Shown here: positions 1-8,593 of the stretch, piece after piece
Layout of the letters: every line of letters starts with the position of its first letter
Numbering within the stretch: position 1 is the first letter of the stretch
NCBI RefSeq assembly: GCF_002865585.1
Contig: NZ_CP025581.1
Coordinates: forward strand, 62,001-126,000
Origin: Nocardioides houyundeii
GTDB lineage: Bacteria; Actinomycetota; Actinomycetes; Propionibacteriales; Nocardioidaceae
Direction of reading: 5' to 3'
DNA length: 64,000 nt
The notes under the pieces: model-generated
What the model was told of the DNA's origin: nothing
Database searches by the model: none
What the model saw: only the letters and a program-made list of their open reading frames with translations
Translations under genes and position numbers: made by a program

Positions 1-627
1 GGCACCGGGCAGGAAGAGCGACCGGACCACCAGCGCCCCGAAGGTGATGACGAGCAGCGGGATGAAGACCACCGAGACGGCCCCGATCCCCTTCTGCACG
101 CCGGCGACCATGACCACGACGACCGCGGCCCACACGATGAGCAGCGGGACCAGCACGCCGGGAACGATCTCGGCGGTCACACCGGGGTCGCTGACCTGCA
201 GGAACTCGCCGGTGAAGAAGCCCGCGGCGTCGTCCCCCCAGGCCTCGGTGACCGAGAAGAGGGTGTAGCGCAGCGCCCAGGCGATGACCGCGGCGTAGTA
301 GATGGCGATCATGAAGCAGATGCCGACCTGCCACCAGCCCAGTCCCTCGGTGCCGCGCCGCAGCCGCGCGAACGACAGCGGCGCCGATCCGCGGAAGCGG
401 TGACCCAGCGCGTAGTCGAGGAAGAGGAACGGGATTCCCGCGGTGAGCAGCGCGATCAGGTAGGGGATCATGAAGGCGCCGCCGCCGTTGTCGTAGGCGA
501 CGTAGGGGAAGCGCCAGATGTTGCCCAGTCCGACGGCCGAGCCGATCGCCGCGAGGATGAAGACCCTGCGGGACGAGAACGACCCTCGGCGCTCGGCCTC
601 CTGGGCGTGCGTCTCCTGCTGAGTCAT
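1..627 (-). CDS. Sodium:neurotransmitter symporter family (NSS) transporter, N-terminal part
   Basis: The first 209 residues are present and the C-terminus lies beyond the left edge. Residues 29-42 read GSAVGLGNIWRFPY, the TM1 signature of the NSS (LeuT-fold) family, which couples uptake of amino acids or similar small molecules to sodium. At least five hydrophobic membrane segments follow. The ATG at 627 is preceded by a clear GGGAGG ribosome site at about 631-636. The substrate cannot be inferred. The family call is firm because the TM1 motif is essentially invariant. Confidence 0.9.
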   Translation of the reverse strand, partial: MTQQETHAQEAERRGSFSSRRVFILAAIGSAVGLGNIWRFPYVAYDNGGGAFMIPYLIALLTAGIPFLFLDYALGHRFRGSAPLSFARLRRGTEGLGWWQVGICFMIAIYYAAVIAWALRYTLFSVTEAWGDDAAGFFTGEFLQVSDPGVTAEIVPGVLVPLLIVWAAVVVVMVAGVQKGIGAVSVVFIPLLVITFGALVVRSLFLPGA

Positions 628-695
628 GGCGCCTCCCGAAGATGTGACGTGGACGACTCGTCGGATGCTAGCGCTCCGCCGGGACGGTGTCCTGC

Positions 696-1559
696 TCAGA
701 CGGGCTCCGGCTCACGCCACAGCTGCTCGCGCAGCCGCCACGGCTGGGCCTCACCGGCGTCCAGGATCATCCGGGCGAACGGGGTCATGGTGGCCAGGAC
801 CGTTGCCTGCTCCGCCTCGCTGAGCACGCGCAGCGGCGCCGCGGCCAGCCGGTCCGTGGTCCGCTCCAGCGACGACTTGAGCTCGGTGCCCTGCGCGGTC
901 GCGTGGTCCTCGTCGACGACCAGGCCGCGCGCGACCAGCCGGTCGACCGCGGCCTGCCAGGCGGCGTCGTCCCACCCGGTGTGCCGGTGCAGCATCTCCG
1001 CCGGCATGTAGCCGTCGGCACAGGCCAGCACGTGGCACTCGACGGGGTCGATGCCCATGGCCGTGGTGGTCGCCCAGTGCGCGTCGCCGCGGTGCTCGCG
1101 CAGCACCGTGCAGGCCAACCAGAGCTGCAGGTGCGGCGCGTCGGGCCACTCCACGGCCAGGTGGGCGGCGGCCATCGGGTGCCCGCCGAGGTCGCACGCC
1201 TCCGCCGCCCGCCTGACCAGCCCCGCCACCTCGGCGGTCTCGGCCAGGTGGTCCCCCAGCACCCGGCGCAGCGTGGCGTCGGCTGCCTCGAGCCGCGCGG
1301 CGAGGATGTCCTCAGGCTCCGCGCGCTGCCAGACCTCCGGGACCGCCCTGGCGACGTACGCCGGGGCGAAGCCGAAGGTCAGGGCGGCCGCGACCTCGGC
1401 CGACACCGGTCCCAGGGCGCACAGCCGGGCGCCGAAGTACTGCAGCTCGGGCCGGTCGAGGCCGAGAGCGCTCATCCGCTCCACGCCCTCCGCGGAGCGG
1501 TAGGAGAGCTGGTGGTACGGCTCCATCATCCGCCACAGCTGGCGGGGGTGGGTGCTCAC
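696..1559 (-). CDS. SCO6745-like (SalK-type) protein
   Basis: 287 residues, GTG start, no signal peptide or membrane segment. The opening WRMMEPYHQLSYRS and the alternating helical Ala/Leu-rich body resemble the actinobacterial SCO6745/SalK-like family, which is helical, has winged-helix character in its C-terminal half and has no settled biochemical role. It starts 8 nt after the stop of the NTF2-like gene upstream, so the two are probably one transcript. The family call rests on recognition of the N-terminal pattern. No function is claimed. Confidence 0.7.
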   Translation of the reverse strand: MSTHPRQLWRMMEPYHQLSYRSAEGVERMSALGLDRPELQYFGARLCALGPVSAEVAAALTFGFAPAYVARAVPEVWQRAEPEDILAARLEAADATLRRVLGDHLAETAEVAGLVRRAAEACDLGGHPMAAAHLAVEWPDAPHLQLWLACTVLREHRGDAHWATTTAMGIDPVECHVLACADGYMPAEMLHRHTGWDDAAWQAAVDRLVARGLVVDEDHATAQGTELKSSLERTTDRLAAAPLRVLSEAEQATVLATMTPFARMILDAGEAQPWRLREQLWREPEPV

Positions 1560-1567
1560 GGCGGGCT

Positions 1568-1981
1568 TCAGGAGAGCTCGGCGAGCAGGACGGACATCTT
1601 CGCGGTGTCCTTGTAGAAGACGTCGATCTCGCTGATCCGGCCGTCCCTGACGGAGTAGAGCTCCACCATGGGCATCCGCACCGTGCGGCCCGACCGCTTG
1701 GAGGTGAAGACCCCGGTCATCGTCACCAGCACCCGGTCGCCGGCCTGCACCGCGTCCCAGTCCTCGATCCCCAGCTCCGCGAGCTCGCCGATCTTCGCCT
1801 TGATCGCGTGGAACCCGGCGACACCGCGGTAGGTCCCCGGGTAGGGCAGGTTCTCCGGCTCGTGGATCGCCAGCTCGGGGTGGAAGACCTGCTCGATGCG
1901 AGGCTGGTCGTCCGCGTGGACCGCGGCGAGCAGCTCGTCGACGACGTCCTTGGGGTTCTGCGACACGGGAATCTGGGACAC
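1568..1981 (-). CDS. NTF2-like / SnoaL-fold protein
   Basis: About 137 residues. The pattern VVDELLAAVHADD..RIEQVFHPELAIHEP followed by beta-strands ending in DGRISEIDVFYKD is typical of the nuclear transport factor 2-like superfamily, a cone-shaped fold used for polyketide cyclases, isomerases and small-ligand binding. I prefer the GTG at 1981, which has a GAGCGAGG-like site upstream; an in-frame GTG at 2014 would add 11 residues. A textbook promoter (TTGACA, 17 nt, TACGGT) lies at 2030-2058. The SCO6745-like gene follows after 8 nt. The substrate is unknown. Confidence 0.8.
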   Translation of the reverse strand: MSQIPVSQNPKDVVDELLAAVHADDQPRIEQVFHPELAIHEPENLPYPGTYRGVAGFHAIKAKIGELAELGIEDWDAVQAGDRVLVTMTGVFTSKRSGRTVRMPMVELYSVRDGRISEIDVFYKDTAKMSVLLAELS

Positions 1982-2029
1982 GGGGTGCCTCGCTCTTCGT
2001 CGGTGACCCGACACGGCGTCGGGTCCGTC

Positions 2030-2058
2030 ACCGTATGAGGCAGGTCACACACTGTCAA
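2030..2058 (-). promoter_or_regulatory. Consensus sigma-70 promoter for the NTF2-like/SCO6745-like pair
   Basis: On the minus strand TTGACA (2053-2058) is followed after exactly 17 nt by TACGGT (2030-2035), placing transcription start near 2023. This is a near-perfect housekeeping promoter and the strongest seen in the window. Confidence 0.75.
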
Positions 2059-2153
2059 CCATCCGTTTGCTTGATAAGCGGCACGTGGATGCCCTGCCAG
2101 ATGGCCCGGGGGGAGTGTGCCCGCGGCTCCTAGGCTGTTGCTGGGAGGTCACT

Positions 2154-3389
2154 ATGGACCGCAGTGCCGGGGCAGCCATCGCGCTGGTGCTGGCGTGCGC
2201 GGCCTCCGGCTGTCGCGGGGGTACGACGGCCGGTCCAGTCGCCCCCTCGGTCGCCTCTCCCACGGCCTCCCCCTCCAGCACGCCGTCCGGCACCGGCTCG
2301 AGCACGCCGTCCGGCACCGGGTCCGCCGCCCTGGACGTCCGCGACCCCGAGCACGCGGTGGCCCCGCCCGGCCCGCTGACCGGCGACCTGCTCCCCGCCG
2401 ACCTGCTGGTCCACAGCCTCGAACCGCTGGACGCGGACCTGGTGGCGGCTGTGGGCAAGCTCGAGGGCGTGGCCCACGTGGAGCCCATCGCGCTGGCCCA
2501 AGTGGGCATCCAGGACCGGGTGGTCAACGTTGCCGCGGTGGACGCGGCGGCGTACCGGCGGTTCACCACCCCCGGCAGCGCCGGCCTTCAGGAGGCCTGG
2601 GACCGGGTGGCCGGCGGCGAGGTGGCGGTCGTCCCCGCCCTCGGACGTCGGCTGCGCGACGAGGAGGGCTACCTGCGGCTGGGCAACGACCGGGACGCCG
2701 CCCGGGTGCACGTGGGGGCGCTCACCGCCCAGGTGCCGCAGGTCGACGCGGTGGTGAACACCGCCTGGGGCACCGAGCTCGGGATGCGGCCCGGCAACGC
2801 GCTGCTGATCTCGGTGGACCGGCTGGTGGCCCCGCAGCGGGTCAGACCCGCGATCACCCGCCTGGTCGGCCGCGACGTGTCGGTGCAGGTCCTCGGCCCG
2901 GACCTCGACGTGTCCGCGGTGCAGACGGCGGTGCTGACCGGCGGCTCGGTGGCCCAGGCGGTGGGCTCGTTCTCCTACCGGGTCGGCACCGCGGGACGGA
3001 TCGTGCCGCAGCAGGAGTGGGTGGCCGGGCATATTCGCACCGAGGCCGTGCCGATCCTGGGGGCGGTCACCTGCCACGCGGTGATGCTCCCGCAGCTCAG
3101 GGCCGCGCTGGCGGAGGTGGCGGCCTCGGGACTGTCGCAGGAGATCGACCCCGACCAGTATGCCGGCTGCTACCACCCGCGGTTCATCGCCGGCTCCACC
3201 CAGCTCTCCCTGCACGCCTTCGGCATCGCGGTCGACCTCAACGTCCCCGGCAACCAGCGCGGCACCGTGGGCGAGATGGACCCCCGGGTGGTCGCCATCT
3301 TCGAGAGGTGGGGGTTCGCCTGGGGCGGACGCTGGTCGTGGACCGACCCGATGCACTTCGAGATGGACCGGCTCGTCGAGGTCAGGTGA
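2154..3389 (+). CDS. M15-family peptidase-like lipoprotein (D-Ala-D-Ala carboxypeptidase type)
   Basis: 411 residues from the ATG at 2154, chosen because GGGAGGTC lies 5 nt upstream and the protein then begins with a lipoprotein signal (ALVLACAASGC; the modified Cys is one of two). A Ser/Thr/Pro/Gly linker with a 24-bp tandem repeat follows. The C-terminal domain carries SLHAFGIAVDLN near residue 353 and WGGRWSWTDPMHFEM near residue 395: the metal ligands and catalytic residues of VanY-type M15 peptidases that trim peptidoglycan stem peptides. The central 200 residues are not recognised. It probably acts at the outer face of the membrane. Confidence 0.82.
   Translation: MDRSAGAAIALVLACAASGCRGGTTAGPVAPSVASPTASPSSTPSGTGSSTPSGTGSAALDVRDPEHAVAPPGPLTGDLLPADLLVHSLEPLDADLVAAVGKLEGVAHVEPIALAQVGIQDRVVNVAAVDAAAYRRFTTPGSAGLQEAWDRVAGGEVAVVPALGRRLRDEEGYLRLGNDRDAARVHVGALTAQVPQVDAVVNTAWGTELGMRPGNALLISVDRLVAPQRVRPAITRLVGRDVSVQVLGPDLDVSAVQTAVLTGGSVAQAVGSFSYRVGTAGRIVPQQEWVAGHIRTEAVPILGAVTCHAVMLPQLRAALAEVAASGLSQEIDPDQYAGCYHPRFIAGSTQLSLHAFGIAVDLNVPGNQRGTVGEMDPRVVAIFERWGFAWGGRWSWTDPMHFEMDRLVEVR
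2274..2321 (+). repeat. 24-bp tandem repeat in lipoprotein linker
   Basis: Two nearly identical 24-bp units (2274-2297 and 2298-2321) encode two SSTPSGTG-like octapeptides in the flexible linker after the lipobox. Such repeats can change copy number without breaking the frame. Confidence 0.85.
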
Positions 3390-3469
3390 GCGGATCGGGC
3401 GCGCCGCACATGATGGCTGTGCGCTGCGACAGTCACCGTCGGGGGACGCCTCCGCCTAAGGTGACGCCC

Positions 3470-4441
3470 ATGCGCGCAGTCCAGGTCGTCAGCCCCACGG
3501 GTCCCTCCGGCGTCGAGCTCCGTGAGGTGCCCGAGCCCACCGCCGGCCCGGGGAGGTGCTCGTCGAGGTGCACAGCGTCGGGATCTCGTTCCCCGACCTG
3601 CTGCTCGCCAAGGGGAGTACCAGCTCAAGCCCGAGGTGCCGTTCACCCTCGGGGTCGACTTCGCCGGCAGCGTCGCCGCCCTCGGTGAGGGCGTCGAGGG
3701 GTTCGCCGTCGGTCAGCGGGTCGCCGGCGTGCTGCCGCACGGTGGTGCCGCCGAGCTGGTGGCGGTGCCGGCGGCGTTCACCTTCGCGCTGCCCGAGGGC
3801 ACGACGTACGACGAGGGCGCGGCGTTGCCGATGAACTACCTCACCGCCCAGTTCGCCCTGGACGAGCGGGGTGGCCTCAAGCCCGGCGAGACCGTGCTGG
3901 TGCACGGCGCCGCGGGCGGCGTCGGCACCGCCACCATCCAGGTCGCCAAGGGGATGGGGGCGCGGGTGATCGCCGTGGTCTCCACCGAGGAGAAGGCGAA
4001 GGTCGCCCGGGACGCCGGCGCCGACGAGGCGGTGCTGCTGGCCGAGTTCAAGGACGAGGTGAAGCGGCTCACCGACGGCCGCGGGGTCGACGTGGTCCTC
4101 GACGTGGTGGGCGGCGACGCGTTCACCGACTCGCTGCGGCTGCTCGCCCCCAGGGCCGGCTGCTGGTGGTCGGCTTCGCGTCCGGCCAGGGCATTCCCGA
4201 GGTCAAGGTCAACCGGCTGCTGCTCAACAACGTCGACGTCCGCGGCGTCGGCTGGGGCGCCTACGCGATGGTGCGTCCGGACTTCATACAGCAGCAGTGG
4301 CGGGCGCTGGTGCCGATGCTGGAGTCGGGGGTGGTGCGGCCGCCGATCGGGACGACGTACGACGTGGGCTCCTTCGCGCAGGCGCTGACCGACATGGACG
4401 AGCGCCGCACCCTGGGCAAGTCGGTCGTCCGGCTGCGCTGA
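3470..4441 (+). pseudogene. NADPH:quinone oxidoreductase (zinc-free MDR family) with three apparent -1 frameshifts
   Basis: Joining three frames gives an uninterrupted protein of about 324 residues, the normal length for quinone oxidoreductase 1-like enzymes, which reduce quinones with NADPH and lack the zinc ligands of alcohol dehydrogenases. It runs from MRAVQVVSPTG through VLVEVHSVGISFPDLLL, the nucleotide-binding VLVHGAAGGVGTATIQ and a C-terminal half ending TLGKSVVRLR. The reading frame slips after the G run 3550-3553, the G run 3612-3615 and the C run 4147-4151; in each case one missing base explains it and no stop codon or other damage is present. A leaderless-type -10 (TAAGGT, 3457-3462) lies 7 nt before the start. 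Sequencing error is more likely than true decay. Confidence 0.8.
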
Positions 4442-4479
4442 CGCGTCGTACCTCACGCTCCCGACGCCGCCGTTCAGCC

Positions 4480-4498
4480 GTGCCGCGGCCCGCGGCAC
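4480..4498. terminator. Hairpin between oxidoreductase and glycosidase genes
   Basis: GTGCCGCG and CGCGGCAC form a perfect 8-bp stem around a GCC loop, 38 nt after the upstream stop codon. There is no U-tract, and the stem ends 3 nt before the next gene's -10, so it could also act on that promoter. Confidence 0.4.
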
Positions 4499-4513
4499 GC
4501 CTAGGGTCTGACC

Positions 4514-6561
4514 ATGCTGGAACTGCGCCGGGTGCTGAGCGCCGCCCTCGTCTCGGCGGTGGTACTGGCGAGCACCTCGTGCATGTCCGAGCCGGAGAAC
4601 CCCAGCACCTCCTGGGGGCGAAGCCGGTGCGGATCGGCGGCCTCAGCGTGCTCGCGGAGTCCGACCGCGACGGCTTCCGGCTGCACACCTCCTCGGGGGA
4701 CAAGGGCTTCCTGCCCGGCGTCAACCTGGGCTCCACGCTGCCGACGCTGCAGCCGGGCGAGGTGGGGCAGATCCCGGCCGAGCACTACCGCAGGTGGATC
4801 TCCCAGATGGGCGACCTGGGCATCCGGGTGGTCCGGGTCTACACCCTGCTGCCGCCCGGGTTCTACGCCGAGCTCGCGGCCTACAACGAGGAGCACCCGG
4901 TCTCCCCGATCTACCTGGTGCAGGGCGCCTACCTGCCCAACGAGGAGTACGTCGACCCCGGACGCAGCCTCTACGACGCCGAGATCGACGACTCGTTCTC
5001 CGCCGAGATCCGTGACCTGTCCGCCGCCGTGCACGGCGACCTGGTCCGCGAGGAGGCCCCCGGTCGGGCCTGGGGCACCTACGACGTGGACGTGTCGGCG
5101 TGGGTGGCGTCGTGGATCATCGGGGTGGAGTGGGACGGCGCCGCGGTGCAGCGCACCAACCGCCGCTCGGCGGACGCGCCGTACTCCCCGGGGAAGTTCT
5201 TCGCCGCCACCGACGCCGCGACGCCGACCGAGCGGTGGATCGCCAAGCACATGGACGAGATCGCCACGCTGGAGGCGGAGCGCGGCGTCTCGGTCCCGGT
5301 CGCGATGGCCAACTGGCCGACCGCCGACCCGCTCGAGCACCCCTCGGAGCCGCTGCACCGCGAGGACCTGCCCGGGGTCGACGCCAACCACGTCCTGCCC
5401 ACCGCGGCGTGGCCCGGCGGCACCTTCGCCAGCTTCCACGCCTACCCCTACTACCCGGACTTCCAGCGCTACCAGGACGGTCTCGACGAGACGCTCTGGG
5501 CGGGCGAGCCGGACCGCTACGCGGGGTACCTGAAGAGCCTGAAGGAGCACTTCGCCGACACCATGCCGCTGCTGGTCACCGAGTACGGCGTCCCGGCGTC
5601 GCTGGGCAGTGCGCACATCGGCACCAACGGTCGCGACCAGGGCGGGCACTCCGAGCCCGAGGCGATGGAGATGAACGCCGAGATGATGCGGATGATGGAG
5701 GACCTCGGGCTCGGCGGGGCGTTCGTCTTCGTGTGGGCCGACGAGTGGTTCAAGCGGACCTGGAACACCATGGAGCACCAGGTCGGGGAGCGGCGCCAGC
5801 TCTGGCACGACCCGCTGACCAACGAGCAGTGGTTCGGGCTGGTGGCCACGGACCCGGCCCCGCTGGTGGACGCCGCCGTGGAGGAGCTGCCCGAGGACCT
5901 CCCCGCCGACGGCGCCTACGAGTACCTCTACACCTGGGCGGACGCGTCCTGGGTGCACCTCGACATCAAGTTCCGCGACGAGCTGCCCGAGCGGCTGGTC
6001 CTCGACGCCGACGTGGTGCCCGGCGCCAAGCGTGCCGACTACCGGGTGAGCGTGGACCGGGTCGCCGGCGCGGCGCGCCTGGAGGTACGCCGCGCGCTGG
6101 ACCCGATCCGGCTGGACACCCCGATGCGGCCCTACGTCGAGGACATGGACGCCCCGTGGCACCTCTACCGGCTGATCACCAACCAGTCGTACGAGAAGCC
6201 GGCGCCGCACCCGGCGGAGTACCAGGACGTGGGCGAGCTGGTGGAGGGCATCTGGGACCCGAAGAGTCCCGACTACGTCTCGACCTCGACCTGGCAGGTC
6301 AACCAGGAGCACCGCACCATCTCGCTGCGCATCCCGTGGTCGATGCTCGGTTTCGCGGACCCGTCCTCGCGCATCGCGCTCGGCGAGGGCGAGCCGGCCG
6401 AGCTGGTGGAGGTCGACGGCATCACCTTCCGCTTCGACGCCGACGGTGGGAGGCACGAGCAGGCCTTCACCTGGCCCAGCTGGAACCGCGCCGACTACAC
6501 CGAGCGGCCCAAGCAGGGCATCGAGGTGCTGGAGCAGGCGTTCCGCGAGCTCGCGCCGTAG
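4514..6561 (+). pseudogene. Glycoside-hydrolase-like secreted lipoprotein with one apparent -1 frameshift
   Basis: About 682 residues if one G is restored in the run 4614-4618. The start at 4514 gives a lipoprotein signal (LSAALVSAVVLASTSC) and is preceded at 6 nt by TAGGGT, a leaderless-type promoter. Downstream are features of a TIM-barrel glycosidase: FLPGVNLGSTLPTLQPGE, MGDLGIRVVRVYTLLPP, FASFHAYPYYPDF and PLLVTEYGVPAS, where the Glu of TEYG is placed like the nucleophile of clan GH-A enzymes. The last 200 residues form a beta-rich domain of unknown role. The exact family and substrate are not identified. Apart from the single slip the frame is intact. Confidence 0.68.
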
Positions 6562-6628
6562 GTCAGCCCGTGGCGGGAAGCACGTTCACCCTGCCGCACT
6601 GACGGTGCCACCGCCTAGGGTGGACGGC

Positions 6629-8580
6629 GTGACGATTCTCGATGACGCCCGCGAGGGCATGGACCCCGACACCCGGCCGCAGGACGACCTCTTCGGCTAC
6701 GTCAACGGCACCTGGCTGGAGGTCACGGAGATCCCCAGTGACCGCAGCAGCTGGGGACCCTTCGTGTCCCTGGCCGACACGGCCGAGCAGCAGGTGCACG
6801 CGATCATCGAGGAGCTGGCCGCTGGCAGCGCCCTCGACGAAGCCGCCGACGCCGAGGACGCCCGCAAGATCGCGGCGCTCTACTCCTCCTTCATGGACAC
6901 CGACGCCATCGCCGCCCGCGGTACCGCCCGATCGAGCCGCTGCTGGCCGAGATCGAGGCGGTGAGCGACGTGCGCGAGCTGTCGGCCTTCCTGGGCGGCT
7001 TCGAGCGCCAGGGCGGCAGCGGCGCGTTCGGATCCTACGTCGACACCGACGCCAAGAAGTCCGACCGCTACCTCCTCAACATCACCCAGGGCGGCCTGGG
7101 CCTGCCCGACGAGAGCTACTACCGCGAGGAGAAGTTCGCCGACATCCGGTCGGCGTACCTGGCCTACCTGACCCGGCTCTTCGAGCTCGCCGGTCGCAGT
7201 GACGCCGCCGACTCCGCCGCCGCCGTGCTGGCACTGGAGACCCGGCTCGCCGCGGGTCACTGGGAGCGCGCCGAGACCCGCGACGTGCAGAAGACCTACA
7301 ACCTGGTGAGCCGCTCCGAGCTCGAGGCCCTGGCCCCGGCCTTCGACTTCGACGCCTGGATCACCGCGCTCGGCGGCAGCGACGAGACGATCGCCGAGGC
7401 CTGCGTCCGCCAGCCGTCGTACCTGGAGCACCTCTCGGGCCTGCTGACGGAGATCCCGGCCGAGCAGTGGCGCCCCTGGCTGCTGGCCAAGGTGCTGCGC
7501 AGCTCCGCGGCGTACCTCACCGACGACTTCGTCGAGACCAACTTCGACTTCTACGGCCGCACCCTCAACGGCACGCCCGAGCTGCGCGAGCGGTGGAAGC
7601 GCGGCGTCGCGTTCGTCGAGGGCGCGATCGGGGAGGCCGTGGGCCGGGAGTACGTCGCCCGGCACTTCCCGCCGCGGTCCAAGGAGCTGATGGACGACCT
7701 GGTGGCCAACCTGCTCGAGGCCTACCGCCAGTCCATCGCCGAGCTCGACTGGATGACCGAGGAGACCAAGCAGCGGGCCTACGACAAGCTCGCCACCTTC
7801 CGGCCCAAGATCGGCTACCCGGAGAAGTTCCGCGACTACTCCGCGCTGCACGTCGACGCCGGCGACCTGATGGGCAACGTGCGCGCCTCGGCCGCCTACG
7901 AGACCGACCGCGAGCTGAACAAGATCGGCAGTCCGGTGGACCGCGACGAGTGGTTCATGCTGCCCCAGACCGTCAACGCCTACTACAACCCCGGCACCAA
8001 CGAGATCTGCTTCCCCGCCGGCATCCTGCAGAAGCCGTTCTTCTCCCCCGACGCCGACCCGGCGGAGAACTACGGCGGCATCGGCGCGGTGATCGGCCAC
8101 GAGATCGGTCACGGCTTCGACGACCAGGGCGCCCAGTACGACGGGGAGGGCAACCTCAACGACTGGTGGACCGCCGACGACAAGGCCGCCTTCGAGGTCA
8201 AGTCCAAGGCCCTGATCCAGCAGTACGACGGGTTCTCCCCGCGCGCCCTGCCCGGGGAGTTCGTCAACGGCTCCCTCACCGTCGGTGAGAACATCGGCGA
8301 CCTCGGCGGGCTGACCATCGGGCACAAGGCCTTCCTGATCGCCACGCACGGCCAGGCCACGCCCGAGCAGCGCAAGAAGGTCTTCCTCAACTGGGCCTAC
8401 TGCTGGCGCACCAAGCGGCGCAAGGAGCAGGAGCAGCAGTACCTCACGATCGACCCGCACTCCCCGCCGGAGTTCCGGGCCAACATCGTGCGCAACCTCG
8501 ACGAGTTCCACGAGGTCTTCGGCACCACCGAGGGCGACGGCCTGTGGCTCGAACCGGAGGACCGCGTCCGGATCTGGTGA
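6629..8580 (+). pseudogene. M13-family zinc metallopeptidase (neprilysin/PepO type) with one apparent -1 frameshift
   Basis: About 650 residues after restoring one C in the run 6927-6929, the usual M13 length. The N-terminus has the family pattern PQDDLFGYVNGTWL. The peptidase domain has VNAYYNPGTNEICFPAG, the zinc motif HEIGHGF at about 8099-8119, and the third-ligand motif GENIGDLGGL. There is no signal peptide, so it is probably a cytoplasmic oligopeptidase. The GTG at 6629 lies 7 nt after TAGGGT, a leaderless-type -10; an ATG at 6659 is an alternative. The slip near 6928 is the only defect, so the gene is probably intact in the organism. Confidence 0.88.
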
Positions 8581-8593
8581 CTAGGGTGCGCGT

